64,000 bases of DNA from Labilibaculum filiforme. GTDB lineage: Bacteria; Bacteroidota; Bacteroidia; Bacteroidales; Marinifilaceae. Shown here in pieces: positions 17,854-27,515 of the stretch. A program made the translations under genes and the position numbers. The stretch lies in NCBI RefSeq assembly GCF_002843315.1, contig NZ_MVDD01000001.1:496001-560000 (forward strand), in the 5' to 3' direction. Each line of letters opens with the position of its first letter. Position 1 is the first letter of the stretch. Below the pieces are notes generated by a model. The model was not told the origin of the DNA, did not search any database, and worked only from the letters and a program-made list of their open reading frames with translations.

Positions 17854-17881
17854 CACCCGAATAAACTTTATTGAGATTAAG

Positions 17882-19603
17882 ATGAATGCGTTAGAACTTA
17901 GTGAACAAGAAATCATTAGAAGGAATTCCCTTAAAGAAATGCAGTCGATGGGTATCAATCCATTTCCTGCAGCACAATATCATGTAAACAACTTTTCTTC
18001 AGATATTCTGAAAGATTTCGATCCTGAAAAGAAAAACCTTCAAGAGGTTTGTATTGCGGGTAGAATTATGAGTAGAAGAATTATGGGAAAAGCTTCCTTT
18101 TTGGAACTTCAGGATTCAAAAGGAAGAATACAGGTGTACATTACCAGAGATGATATTTGCCCGGGTGAAGATAAAACTCTATACAACACAGTTTTTAAGA
18201 AACTGACTGATATTGGCGATTTTATTGGTATTAAGGGATACGTGTTTGTTACTCAGGTAGGAGAAACTTCGGTGCATGCAACCGAAATGACCATTCTTTC
18301 GAAATCGATTCGTCCACTTCCTATTGTAAAGGAAAAAGATGGAAAAGTATACGATGCATTCAGCGATCCTGAAATGCGTTACCGTCAGCGATATGTTGAT
18401 TTAGTTGTAAATCCAGGCGTTAAAGATGTTTTCTTGAAAAGAACAAAGATCATTAACTCGATGCGTGAGCTTTTCAACAGCAAAGATTATTTAGAAGTAG
18501 AAACTCCAATCTTACAGGCAATTCCTGGTGGTGCTTCTGCTCGTCCGTTCGAAACACATCACAATGCTTTGGATATTCCTTTGTACATGCGTATTGCGAA
18601 CGAACTATATCTTAAAAGACTAATTGTTGGAGGATTTGATGGTGTTTATGAGTTTGCGAAAGATTTCCGTAACGAGGGAATGGATCGTACTCACAATCCT
18701 GAATTTACCGTAATGGAAATCTATGTTGCCTATAAGGATTACAACTGGATGATGGACTTTACGGAAGAAATGATTGAGAAAGTAGCACTGGATCTTCATG
18801 GAAAAACCAAATTAATGGTTGGCGATAAAGAAATTGATTTCAAACGTCCATATAAACGTATTTCCATGATGGATTCTATTCTTGAATTTACAGGAATCGA
18901 TATCAATGGAATGGATGATGTTCAACTTCGTGAAGTTTGTAAAAAACTGAATATCGAAGCCGACGAAACCATGGGAAAAGGAAAATTAATCGATGAAATT
19001 TTTGGCGAGAAATGTGAAGGAAATTACATTCAGCCAACTTTCATTACTGATTATCCGGTTGAAATGTCACCGCTATGTAAAAAACACAGAGATAATCCTG
19101 AGTTAACCGAACGTTTCGAATTAATGGTAAACGGAAAAGAGCTTTGTAATGCTTATTCGGAGCTAAACGATCCAATTGATCAGTTGGAGCGTTTTCAGGA
19201 ACAAAATAAATTAAGTGAAAAGGGAGATGACGAAGCAATGTTTATTGACATGGACTTTGTTCGCGCTTTGGAATATGGTATGCCTCCAACATCGGGTATG
19301 GGAATTGGTATCGATCGTTTAACCATGTTAATGACCAACGCCCAATCGATTCAGGATGTACTTTTCTTCCCTCAAATGAGACCGGAAAAGAAAGCTGCTG
19401 TTGATAGCGATGAAAAATTTGTTGCATTAGGAATTGCTCCCGAATGGATGCCAATTATTCGTAAAGCTGGATTTTTAACCGTTGCCAATTTAAAAGAGGA
19501 GAAGCCGACAAAACTTCACCAAGATATTTGTGGCTGGAATAAAAAACTAAAAATGGGATTAAAAAATCCTAGTCAAGAGGAAGTAGCTGCTTGGTTATCC
19601 TAA
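17882..19603 (+). CDS. lysS: lysyl-tRNA synthetase, class II, with C-terminal extension
   Basis: Charges tRNA-Lys. The 573-residue protein has the OB-fold anticodon-binding domain (about 55-165), then the class II core with [15 protein letters not shown] (motif 2) and GMGIGIDRL (motif 3). The core ends near residue 505, where most bacterial LysRS stop. A tail of about 70 residues follows, with [18 protein letters not shown] and a terminal VAAWL, and looks like a small helix-hairpin-helix-type bundle. Such tails occur in Bacteroidota LysRS. The start at 17882 agrees with the promoter. Confidence 0.95.
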   Translation: MNALELSEQEIIRRNSLKEMQSMGINPFPAAQYHVNNFSSDILKDFDPEKKNLQEVCIAGRIMSRRIMGKASFLELQDSKGRIQVYITRDDICPGEDKTLYNTVFKKLTDIGDFIGIKGYVFVTQVGETSVHATEMTILSKSIRPLPIVKEKDGKVYDAFSDPEMRYRQRYVDLVVNPGVKDVFLKRTKIINSMRELFNSKDYLEVETPILQAIPGGASARPFETHHNALDIPLYMRIANELYLKRLIVGGFDGVYEFAKDFRNEGMDRTHNPEFTVMEIYVAYKDYNWMMDFTEEMIEKVALDLHGKTKLMVGDKEIDFKRPYKRISMMDSILEFTGIDINGMDDVQLREVCKKLNIEADETMGKGKLIDEIFGEKCEGNYIQPTFITDYPVEMSPLCKKHRDNPELTERFELMVNGKELCNAYSELNDPIDQLERFQEQNKLSEKGDDEAMFIDMDFVRALEYGMPPTSGMGIGIDRLTMLMTNAQSIQDVLFFPQMRPEKKAAVDSDEKFVALGIAPEWMPIIRKAGFLTVANLKEEKPTKLHQDICGWNKKLKMGLKNPSQEEVAAWLS

Positions 19604-19625
19604 GCTTCTTCTAATAATATTTTCC

Positions 19626-19662
19626 ATATCGGAGGTCGGGAATTTTTCCCTTCCTCCGATAT
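19626..19662 (+). terminator. strong hairpin after lysS
   Basis: ATATCGGAGG (19626-19635) pairs with CCTCCGATAT (19653-19662), and inside it GGGAA pairs with TTCCC around a TTT loop. The stem is very stable, but only ATTTAG follows, so it may act as an mRNA 3' end stabiliser as much as a terminator. Confidence 0.6.
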
Positions 19663-19730
19663 TTAGTAAATTAGAGATCTGATAGTTACAGAAATATTTA
19701 TCTAATCACACCTGACTTAAGCATAAATTC

Positions 19731-20726
19731 ATGAATAAATCCTCAAAAATTGCCATAATTGGAGGTGGTAGCTGGGCAACGGCTATTGCAAAAATCCTTA
19801 TGGAAAATGTTTCTGAGATCAATTGGTACATGCGAAACCCCGAAACCATTGATCAATTTAAAGAGTTGGGACATAATCCACGTTATATTACCAGTGCCGA
19901 ATTCGAAACCGACAAAATTAATTTCTCTTCGGATATTAATGAAATCGTAAACAATTCTGACATTATTATTTTTGCAATACCATCTGCCTTCCTAAAAAAT
20001 GCACTCAAAAATTTGACGGCAAGTATTAAGGATAAATTTGTTGTTTCGGCAATTAAAGGTATTGTTCCCGATGAGAATATGATTATTGGGGAGTTCCTTA
20101 ACGAAAAGTTCGATGTGCCTATCGATAATATCGGAGTAATCTCAGGGCCTTGTCATGCCGAAGAGGTTGCTTTGGAACGATTATCTTACCTAACAATTGC
20201 ATCTCAGGATACCAAAAAAGCAAGAGAATTGGCTCTGAAAATGGAATGTGCGTATATTAAAACAAGCATTTCGGATGATATTTATGGAACCGAATATGCT
20301 GCTGTTCTTAAAAATGTTATCGCTATTGCTTCGGGTATTTGTCACGGGCTACGTTATGGTGACAATTTTCAAGCCGTATTAATCTCCAACGCAATTCAGG
20401 AAATTAAACGTTTTGTAGATACCGTTCATCCTATTACCCGAGATATTAAAAGCTCTGCTTATTTAGGCGATTTACTGGTTACCTGCTACTCTCAATTTAG
20501 TAGAAACAGAACCTTTGGAACCATGATTGGGAAAGGCTACTCTGTAAAATTTGCTCAATTAGAAATGCACATGATTGCCGAAGGATATTATGCCGTAAGT
20601 TGTATTAAGGAAATAAATGATAAATACATGGTTCACATGCCAATAACTATGGCTGTTTATAATATCCTATACGAAAAAATATCACCAGCAATGGAAATTA
20701 AATTATTAACAGAGGATTTACGTTAA
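19731..20726 (+). CDS. gpsA: glycerol-3-phosphate dehydrogenase [NAD(P)+]
   Basis: Reduces dihydroxyacetone phosphate to sn-glycerol 3-phosphate, the backbone for phospholipids. The 331-residue protein has the Rossmann motif AIIGGGSWATAIAKIL (about residues 8-23), FAIPSAFL, the SGPCHAEEVA loop and the catalytic-lysine segment EYAAVLKNVIAIASGI (about 187-202). The length matches the family. It lies between lysS and pgi without obvious coupling to either. Confidence 0.95.
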   Translation: MNKSSKIAIIGGGSWATAIAKILMENVSEINWYMRNPETIDQFKELGHNPRYITSAEFETDKINFSSDINEIVNNSDIIIFAIPSAFLKNALKNLTASIKDKFVVSAIKGIVPDENMIIGEFLNEKFDVPIDNIGVISGPCHAEEVALERLSYLTIASQDTKKARELALKMECAYIKTSISDDIYGTEYAAVLKNVIAIASGICHGLRYGDNFQAVLISNAIQEIKRFVDTVHPITRDIKSSAYLGDLLVTCYSQFSRNRTFGTMIGKGYSVKFAQLEMHMIAEGYYAVSCIKEINDKYMVHMPITMAVYNILYEKISPAMEIKLLTEDLR

Positions 20727-20742
20727 AGTTCTATTTCTATTG

Positions 20743-20750
20743 TAAATTTG
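20743..20750 (+). promoter_or_regulatory. -7 box for pgi
   Basis: TAAATTTG, followed by CC, fits TAnnTTTG. Start near 20757 would give a leader of about 185 bases that includes the imperfect stem at 20867-20922. No clear -33 box is seen. Confidence 0.4.
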
Positions 20751-20866
20751 CCTATCGAAAACACTTCGTTTTTCGAAAAGAAAAAAATACACATTGCAAG
20801 AATGTACACAAATAGCACATGCTGCAATTATTTAATTTTAAGATACGTTAATTAATTATACACATT

Positions 20867-20922
20867 AAACCCATTTCTGTCTTTCGCTCTGAGGGGGTAT
20901 CGGTTCTGACAGGTATGGATTT
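20867..20922 (+). promoter_or_regulatory. imperfect long stem in pgi leader (candidate)
   Basis: AAA-C-CCATTTCTGTC (20867-20881) can pair with GACAGGTATGG-A-TTT (20908-20922) with only two or three mismatches, closing a G-rich loop that contains GAGGGGG (20890-20896). It ends about 20 bases before the pgi ATG. No known motif is recognised, and function is inferred. Confidence 0.35.
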
Positions 20923-20942
20923 TACACCTTAATTTGAAAATA

Positions 20943-22283
20943 ATGGAACACATCAAGTTGAGTTTTGAAAAATCGTTAAGCTTTGTAAGTAAAGAAGAGA
21001 TTTTCAAATTTAAAGAAGAGAGTAAAAAACATGTAACTGCTCTTCGAGAAGGAACCGGTAAGGGAAATGATTATGTTGGATGGGTAGATTTACCTTCTAA
21101 AATTACCGAAGAAGAGTTGAATGATATCGAAGCAACTGCTTTATCCTTAAAAGAAAAAGTAGAAGTATTAGTGGTAATTGGTATTGGAGGATCGTACCTA
21201 GGTGCAAAAGCAGTAAACGACGCTTTGGCTCATAGTTTCGATCAACTGAATATCGATAACGAAAATCCATTAGTATTATATGCCGGACAAAACATTAGCG
21301 AGGATTATCTGTTTGAATTAATGGATATTTTAAAAGACCTTGAGTTTGGTATCTGCGTAATTTCTAAATCGGGAACAACTACCGAACCTGCAATTGCTTT
21401 TCGCTTGTTAAAAGAATTGTTGGAAGAAAATGTAGGCAAAGAAGAAGCTCGTGAAAGAATTATTGCAATTACCGATGCTTCGAAAGGTGCGCTAAGAACA
21501 CTTGCCGTTCAGGAAGGCTATAAAACATTTGTTATTCCAGATGATGTTGGAGGACGATTCTCTGTATTAACTCCAGTAGGACTTCTTCCTATTGCTGTTG
21601 CAGGCAACGATATCAAGCAATTGGTAAAAGGTGCTAAATCGATGCAGGAATATGCCTTGTCAACTCCTTTCGAAGAAAACCCTGCCTTGTTATATGCAGC
21701 TACTCGTAATGCGCTTTATGCAAAGGGAAAAGGAATTGAAATTTTAGCCAATTACAATCCTAAACTGCACAATGTTGCCGAATGGTGGAAACAACTTTAC
21801 GGCGAAAGCGAAGGAAAAGAAAATAAAGGTATTTTCCCTGCAAGTGTTGATTTCACCAGCGACTTACACTCTATGGGACAATACATTCAGGAAGGACAAC
21901 GAAATATATTCGAAACTGTTATTTCCATAGCGAAACCGAACCACACCGTATTTATCCCTGAAGATAAAGACAACTTGGATAAGCTGAACTTTTTAGCAGG
22001 AAGAAGAATTGATGCTGTAAATAAAATGGCAGAATTAGGAACTCAATTGGCTCACGTTGATGGTGGTGTTCCCAATTTAAGAATTGAAATGCCTCAATTG
22101 AATGAATTCTTTTTGGGTGAACTATTGTATTTCTTTGAAATAGCTTGTGGCGTTAGTGGCTATATTCTGGATGTAAATCCTTTCGATCAACCCGGTGTTG
22201 AAGCCTATAAAAGTAACATGTTTGCTTTGCTTGAAAAGCCAGGATTCGAAGAGGAAACTAAGAAAATAAAAGAAAGATTGTAG
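20943..22283 (+). CDS. pgi: glucose-6-phosphate isomerase
   Basis: Interconverts glucose 6-phosphate and fructose 6-phosphate. The 446-residue protein is the shorter form also found in Firmicutes. It has [12 protein letters not shown] (about 76-87), [10 protein letters not shown], the PGI signature [16 protein letters not shown] (about 200-215) and [19 protein letters not shown] use the ATG at 20943 ([12 protein letters not shown]); the TTG three codons upstream adds nothing conserved. A terminator follows the stop. Confidence 0.95.
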   Translation: MEHIKLSFEKSLSFVSKEEIFKFKEESKKHVTALREGTGKGNDYVGWVDLPSKITEEELNDIEATALSLKEKVEVLVVIGIGGSYLGAKAVNDALAHSFDQLNIDNENPLVLYAGQNISEDYLFELMDILKDLEFGICVISKSGTTTEPAIAFRLLKELLEENVGKEEARERIIAITDASKGALRTLAVQEGYKTFVIPDDVGGRFSVLTPVGLLPIAVAGNDIKQLVKGAKSMQEYALSTPFEENPALLYAATRNALYAKGKGIEILANYNPKLHNVAEWWKQLYGESEGKENKGIFPASVDFTSDLHSMGQYIQEGQRNIFETVISIAKPNHTVFIPEDKDNLDKLNFLAGRRIDAVNKMAELGTQLAHVDGGVPNLRIEMPQLNEFFLGELLYFFEIACGVSGYILDVNPFDQPGVEAYKSNMFALLEKPGFEEETKKIKERL

Positions 22284-22306
22284 CAGTAATTGCTAGCTTG
22301 TACTAT

Positions 22307-22338
22307 AAAAAAGATCAACCTAGGGTTGATCTTTTTTT
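22307..22338 (+). terminator. terminator after pgi
   Basis: AAAAAAGATCAACC (22307-22320) pairs with GGTTGATCTTTTTT (22324-22337) around a short loop, with a T-run on both strands. Its right half covers the 3' end of the minus-strand gene at 22320, so it serves both convergent genes. Confidence 0.85.
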
Positions 22339-22625
22339 ATGCTTTTTGCCCGAAGCTTTCGCTCCAATTTCTTTTTAATATCCCGGCGGATTCGAATTCT
22401 TTTCCCAATAAACTGTCCCAAAAAAAAAGCACTCACCATAATTGGATAAGTATATAGCTGAAAGCCCAAACCAAATAAATGTCGAAATAAAATAACAAAA
22501 GGAATTGGTGCATGAATGGAGACAAACCACATTACCGAGAATTTTTTAAAGCCTTGTCGGATGTAACCAAAAGGGACATTCAAAACAAAAGTGGAGAGTG
22601 CTGCAAAAAGTAAATTTAGTTCCAT
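22320..22625 (-). CDS. small membrane protein of unknown function
   Basis: A 101-residue protein I do not recognise. It has about three hydrophobic segments (about 2-20, 30-50, 56-76) and a very basic C-terminal tail (RIRIRRDIKKKLERKLRAK) that should face the cytoplasm. The aromatic, proline-containing segments are coherent and it fills an otherwise empty strand, so it looks real. Its last codons and stop lie inside the pgi terminator hairpin. It probably follows the helical gene upstream (48 bases). Confidence 0.6.
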   Translation of the reverse strand: MELNLLFAALSTFVLNVPFGYIRQGFKKFSVMWFVSIHAPIPFVILFRHLFGLGFQLYTYPIMVSAFFLGQFIGKRIRIRRDIKKKLERKLRAKSIKKDQP

Positions 22626-22673
22626 TCAAACGAATATATTAATAATATCTGAATTCTCATCTTCCTTTTGATT

Positions 22674-23384
22674 CTACTCCGGTATAGAAGAAGAACCTTC
22701 CACTAAGACTGGCTTGCGAATATGCTTTAACAGATTACAGAGTTGATACTCACTTGCTTTTCCGCGCTCTGGTCGCATTACCAATTTTCCGATATCGGAA
22801 ATTTCGAGAATATACTGCCATAATCGCTGATATTGAATATGATTCTGAATAACCAATTGTTTTCTGCGACTAATCATTTCTACTTTTTGCAAATTCATTC
22901 TTGTCATTTTACCAGTTAACTCATGTAATTCGAGCCCCAGCTCTGCAGGATATCCCTTAGCTTGAAGCGCAACTAAATTAGTGGCGATATTTTTTTCCAC
23001 CTCTTTTATTCGCATCCAACTTCCTTCCACATTTTTCCTTTTAAGCTCCTGTTTTGCTTCCCGCACTCCAAAATCGGCAGGAAGCACTTGTAACTGATCT
23101 GCCGCACGAGTAGCGTACGCATCCACCCGATCTAAAAGATAGCTAATCTTTATCATCACCGCATAACGAACACTTGTCAACTTCGATTTTTCCGCGGTTA
23201 TTGTTTGAACCGAAGTAAGTCGTTGGGTTTTCGAGACTTCCTCGCGCACCCTTTTTAGGTAATCCTCATTAAACTCCGCCGAAAAGGAAGCAAAATGGTG
23301 CAAATCCCTGTTCATTAACTGTAAGAGCAGATCTGCCACAATTGGTAGTTCCTCCAAACGATACTTATTATACATTTTTCCCAT
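22674..23384 (-). CDS. helical protein of unknown function
   Basis: A 236-residue, mostly alpha-helical protein rich in charged residues, with no signal peptide or membrane segment. Heptad-like stretches at about 50-75 and 120-165 suggest coiled coil. I find no family motif. The start is uncertain: MGKMYNKYRLEELP at 23384 or the next ATG at 23375 look better than the ATG at 23456, whose extra residues are low-complexity and basic. It shares a strand with the small membrane protein downstream and may act with it. Confidence 0.55.
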   Translation of the reverse strand: MGKMYNKYRLEELPIVADLLLQLMNRDLHHFASFSAEFNEDYLKRVREEVSKTQRLTSVQTITAEKSKLTSVRYAVMIKISYLLDRVDAYATRAADQLQVLPADFGVREAKQELKRKNVEGSWMRIKEVEKNIATNLVALQAKGYPAELGLELHELTGKMTRMNLQKVEMISRRKQLVIQNHIQYQRLWQYILEISDIGKLVMRPERGKASEYQLCNLLKHIRKPVLVEGSSSIPE

Positions 23385-23899
23385 GTGTCTGGTATTTTTA
23401 TTTTCTCCTTCCGGTGATTTTATTTGCCTTCTAAAAACAAACCATCTTCCTAACAAGATCTTTTTACCCGTTTCGTGGATTTCAATATGCCTACTCCCAT
23501 TCTACTCTTTCTTCCCCTTTATTTCCCCCTACTAAACTCTGATTATTTCTTCTTAGTAAATATTACTCATCTACAACTAGGTATTTCTGGTGTCTTATTT
23601 ATTATCAAAAATCTATTTTCCGGTAGAACTAAAATCTGAATTCATAAATTTGTATTCCTATTAGCTACTTCTTAGCTACAAGTTACAATATCTATTCTTA
23701 CCAGCCTATACTTACCAGAAATATTTTCCACATTAATCTACTCTATAACAGGATACTACTCCCACCCATTTTATCGAATCAATTGCTTATTAAACCTTCG
23801 CTTTAGTTTAGTACAAAATCAAAGGATTATCGGATTTAATAGCGCCGAATGCTTCCCAAAATTCAATACATTTGTGAAGAAATAAAATAGTTTAGAACA
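23385..23899. other. A/T-rich intergenic region
   Basis: About 515 bases between divergent genes. Apart from the -7 box for the EamA gene at 23867-23874 I see no gene, RNA, repeat or stable hairpin. The part to 23456 could be coding if the longer start of the helical protein is used. Confidence 0.5.
23867..23874 (+). promoter_or_regulatory. -7 box for EamA transporter
   Basis: TACATTTG matches TAnnTTTG 25 bases before the ATG. No TTTG at the right distance upstream. Confidence 0.4.
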
Positions 23900-24793
23900 A
23901 TGATTTGGAGCAATAAATTTAAGGGAAGTGCTTTGGCACTATTGGCCACCATCAGCTTTTCGAACATCTATATTTTCAGTAAACTGGCAATGAAAGATGT
24001 TAGTTTGGCCTCCTTTGGCATGCTATGGTTTGCCTTTGCCTTTTTCTACAACTTCTTGTACTATTACTTTTTTACCGAAAGGAAGAAAATTGATACACTA
24101 GCTAACAAATCAAAATTCATTTTATTTGTAATTGGCTGTTCAGAAGTAATATCCATGACAGCCTTTTTTTTCTCGATAAAACTTACCGAAAACCCCGCAG
24201 TGGTTTCCTTTCTTGCAAATACCAGTCCTATCTTTGTCATTTTTATTGGATTTGTTTTCCTGAAAATACGGTACAATTTACTGGCCGTGGCGGGCATTGT
24301 AGTAACTCTTGGTGGTGTTGCCCTAATCAACTATCATAACAGCCTCGATTGGGCAAGTTTTGCCTCTCCGGCGAGTATAGCAGCACTTGTTTTTGCCTTG
24401 TTTTATGGAGTTAGCCTGGTGCTTGCCCGATCCGAAATTAAAACCATTCCCTCTAGCCTAATTACGGTAGTTCGGTCCTTGTTTTTGTTTCTGGGATTTG
24501 GATTGTATAATCTCCTTACTTTTGAACTACCGCACTACACAGCCAGCTCTCTTTTTTACATCAGTATAGGATCTATTTTAGGTCCATTTTTGGGAGTTAC
24601 CCTCACATTTGCCTCCTTAAAATATGTCGACGCTTCTATCACTACCTTAATTTGCACCTTACGAAGTTTCTTTATTGTATTAGGAGCCTTCCTTTTTATG
24701 AATATTTTACCAACTGGTAATCAGCTATTAGGTGGAATTTTTATCATTTTTGGCATCGTATTGATTACCGTAGGAGATATTCGAAACAAATAA
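23900..24793 (+). CDS. EamA/DMT-family transporter
   Basis: A 297-residue inner-membrane protein with ten hydrophobic segments in two EamA repeats (about 8-140 and 155-293), the architecture of drug/metabolite exporters. The second repeat has the typical SIGSILGPFLGVTLTFASLKYVDA stretch. The substrate is unknown. It is convergent with the histidine kinase, with two bases between the stop codons. Confidence 0.88.
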   Translation: MIWSNKFKGSALALLATISFSNIYIFSKLAMKDVSLASFGMLWFAFAFFYNFLYYYFFTERKKIDTLANKSKFILFVIGCSEVISMTAFFFSIKLTENPAVVSFLANTSPIFVIFIGFVFLKIRYNLLAVAGIVVTLGGVALINYHNSLDWASFASPASIAALVFALFYGVSLVLARSEIKTIPSSLITVVRSLFLFLGFGLYNLLTFELPHYTASSLFYISIGSILGPFLGVTLTFASLKYVDASITTLICTLRSFFIVLGAFLFMNILPTGNQLLGGIFIIFGIVLITVGDIRNK

Positions 24794-24795
24794 TT

Positions 24796-27297
24796 TTAAT
24801 TGAAAACCCGGGCTACTTCGCTTAAAAGATCATTTTTGGTAATTGGCATGCTAATATAACCATCGCAACCGGCAGTTATCCATTGCTCCTGTTGCCCTTT
24901 AACAGCAAAAGCTGTTTGAGCAATTACTTTTAAATCCCTATTTCTCTCTTTTACAAAAGCCAAACAATCTATCGACGATTTATTTTGAATATTGACATCC
25001 AATATCAGTAAATCTGGATTCTCTTTGTCCACCATATTTATCATGATATTTTCATTAGAGGCATGAGAAATCACAAAATTAGTCCCATCAAATAACTTTT
25101 GCAGGTAAAGAAAAGAATTGTAATCTTCCTCTGCAATCAAAACCGATTTCAATCCTAAAGACTTTTGGGGCATTACCACCTGAGAATCATTAATATCAAT
25201 CGTTTCATTTTTAGAATATGGCAGTGTAAAATAAAATGTACTTCCTTTGCCTACCTCCGATTCGAACCAAATATTCCCTCCAAGAAGCTCTACAAGTCCT
25301 TTCGAAATACTTAAACCCAGACCAGTTCCGTCGTTAAAACTCTCTTCGTCCCCTTGTCTAAAACTATCAAAAATAATAGAGTGTCTACTTTTAGGAATCC
25401 CGCAACCTTCGTCTTTCACATACACTTCAATAACCGTTTCGGTTACAGACTTCTTAAAATGGTAACCTACTTCAATTGTACCGTTTTCGGAAAACTTTAC
25501 TGCATTGTTTATCAGGTTATCGAGTATCTGATGAAAACGATTTACATCGGTAAATACTGCAAGTTTGCCCTCCTTAGCTGGCAAGTTTACAACCAAATTA
25601 AGATTGTTTTTTTTCTCCCACAACTCGGTCCTTTTCGCTAACTCCACACTACCTATAAATAAATCGTGCAAATTAGTTTCGGCTCTATGTACTACTACCT
25701 GATCTAATTCTAATTTAGAAATATCCACAATATCATCAATCAATTGCAATAGTCTACTTCCCGAATTTTGAATAATATTTACGTACTGCGACTTTTCCGC
25801 CTCGTCGAGATCAGTACTAACTAACAATTCCGAGAAGCCCATAATTGCATTCATAGGGGTGCGAATTTCGTGACTCATATTAGCCAGGAAAATAGATTTC
25901 AACTTATCGCTTTCCTCCGCCTTCTCTTTTGCTTTTAACAGCTCTTTTTCGGCCAACTTTAGCTCTGTAATATCTCTAGATACACCCAACACTCCAAGTA
26001 ATTTACCTTCGGCATCGTACATTGGTGTTTTAATGGTTTCGGTTAATATTCTACTTCCCGTTGTTGCAGAAATAGACCAGGTAGTAAATCGCACAACTTT
26101 TTTGCTGATCAAAACCTCCTTGTCCTTTTCCCCATAGTAATCAGCAAGCTCTTTCGGGTAAACATCATGATCCGTTTTTCCAATTAGTGAATTTTCCTGT
26201 ACTCCGTTAAATTGCTCAAATTTACGATTGCAGGTTAAATAAATTCCATTAGGATCTTTCAACCAAATCATCTCGGGGACTGTTTCTATCAATATTTTTA
26301 GATGAGAACGTTCATTTTCCACTAAAGCAACAGCCTTTTTCCGCATAGAAATATCGCGAACCATTGCCCAAAACCCTTTAGGTTGTTGGTTTTCATCCTT
26401 CAATAAATAAATACGGAGTTCCACAGGAATTAAAGTCCCATCTTTCCGAGTACATTCCTTTTCGTATACTTCCGAACTTCCGTTTACCAGTACCTCCTCC
26501 TCCATGATTCTTTTCTCAAACTCCCGCCATTTGACAGGAGTTACAGCATGACAATTCATACCAATCAATTCATTAGAAGTGTAACCCCACATTTCTTTGT
26601 AGGCGGTATTAAATTCAATCACATTAAAATTTAAATCCATCACCACAAATGCATCGTTCATACTTTCATACAAACGAGAATATTTTTCCTGCGTTGCGCT
26701 TAAGGCAATTTTATTCTCCCTATTTTGCCACTGCCTGTTCATTACTAAACCCAATAACATATTGGCTAGTGGATAAATTGTTAATAAAGGCCAGGAAATT
26801 TTAAGGAGGGTTGGTATCACTTTTTCTGCTGGCAAAAATAATGTACAAGCAATCATTGCCAAATGAACACTTACCCCTAGTAATAAATATTTTACCCAAG
26901 AAGGTTTATACCCAATTTTAGACCATATTTGTTTCCAGAAAATACCAATAAGTCCTGAACTTACTATCACAGCAATTCCCATAAGCATTCCCTCTCCGCC
27001 CAAAATGAAACGATAGATACCAGTAATTAGTACCGCGACTATAGTAGGAACAGCTCCAAAAAATAATCCCGAAATAGAAAGAATAACCGAGCGAGTGTCA
27101 AAAACAACGCCTGGTAAAAGTTCCCAGGACGAAAGCATTAAAATAATACCGGTACTACCCACCAAAAGTCCCGCCAAAACCTGATCCCATATAGATTTTA
27201 AATCGGTACGCCTCACCCACAAATAATCGTACAGCATACTAAATGACAACAAAATTGCCATATTCTGTATTAAACCTATAATGATGGAATTATTCAT
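24796..27297 (-). CDS. membrane hybrid sensor histidine kinase, 5TMR-PAS-PAS-HisKA-HATPase-REC
   Basis: An 833-residue hybrid kinase. Domains in order: six or so membrane segments of the 5TM-LytS/YhcK type (about 1-195), PAS1 (about 203-325), PAS2 (about 330-450), HisKA with the phospho-acceptor in NMSHEIRTPMNA (about 475-486), HATPase with N box NLINNAVKF and GTGLGLSIS, and a C-terminal receiver (about 715-833). The receiver keeps the acidic pair (EED) and the Asp of LLILDVN, but the conserved lysine before proline is methionine (ISMPI, codon at 24847-24849). No response regulator is adjacent. The signal is unknown. Confidence 0.92.
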   Translation of the reverse strand: MNNSIIIGLIQNMAILLSFSMLYDYLWVRRTDLKSIWDQVLAGLLVGSTGIILMLSSWELLPGVVFDTRSVILSISGLFFGAVPTIVAVLITGIYRFILGGEGMLMGIAVIVSSGLIGIFWKQIWSKIGYKPSWVKYLLLGVSVHLAMIACTLFLPAEKVIPTLLKISWPLLTIYPLANMLLGLVMNRQWQNRENKIALSATQEKYSRLYESMNDAFVVMDLNFNVIEFNTAYKEMWGYTSNELIGMNCHAVTPVKWREFEKRIMEEEVLVNGSSEVYEKECTRKDGTLIPVELRIYLLKDENQQPKGFWAMVRDISMRKKAVALVENERSHLKILIETVPEMIWLKDPNGIYLTCNRKFEQFNGVQENSLIGKTDHDVYPKELADYYGEKDKEVLISKKVVRFTTWSISATTGSRILTETIKTPMYDAEGKLLGVLGVSRDITELKLAEKELLKAKEKAEESDKLKSIFLANMSHEIRTPMNAIMGFSELLVSTDLDEAEKSQYVNIIQNSGSRLLQLIDDIVDISKLELDQVVVHRAETNLHDLFIGSVELAKRTELWEKKNNLNLVVNLPAKEGKLAVFTDVNRFHQILDNLINNAVKFSENGTIEVGYHFKKSVTETVIEVYVKDEGCGIPKSRHSIIFDSFRQGDEESFNDGTGLGLSISKGLVELLGGNIWFESEVGKGSTFYFTLPYSKNETIDINDSQVVMPQKSLGLKSVLIAEEDYNSFLYLQKLFDGTNFVISHASNENIMINMVDKENPDLLILDVNIQNKSSIDCLAFVKERNRDLKVIAQTAFAVKGQQEQWITAGCDGYISMPITKNDLLSEVARVFN

Positions 27298-27457
27298 AAA
27301 AACAAAATAGTCTTAATTTTAAATTCGTAGTTCTGGTTAGCCAAAACGTAGTAGTTCACTCATCTAAAAAAAGGTATACACCAATTTCGTTTATAAGGTT
27401 GTGTTTTTTAGTGAAATTTAGTTACGAAAAACTCAACATCCTATAGGTTTAGAGCAC

Positions 27458-27487
27458 AAAAAAAGAGTAGACCTTGTCTACTCTTTT
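27458..27487 (-). terminator. terminator after cDPGS-like gene
   Basis: AAAAGAGTAGAC (27461-27472) and GTCTACTCTTTT (27476-27487) form a perfect twelve-pair stem. The A-run at 27458 gives a U-run on the minus strand, 28 bases past the stop. Confidence 0.85.
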
Positions 27488-27515
27488 ACAATAAAAAAAA
27501 TCATCTGTTTCAGAA

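Larger units (their letters stand above)
17368..17881. other. intergenic region between divergent lipA and lysS
   Basis: 514 bases without a supportable gene. It holds a -7 box for lipA at the left and a -7 box for lysS at the right. The middle (about 17530-17830) is A/T-rich with no clear hairpin, repeat or RNA gene that I can recognise. Confidence 0.55.

Noticed and set aside
17831-17881. Longer lysS start
   Set aside because: It overlaps the -7 box and predicted transcription start, and the extra residues are not conserved.
20751-20784. Hairpin just after the pgi -7 box as a terminator for gpsA
   Set aside because: CGAAAAC and GTTTTTCG can pair, but no T-run follows and it would lie inside the pgi transcript.
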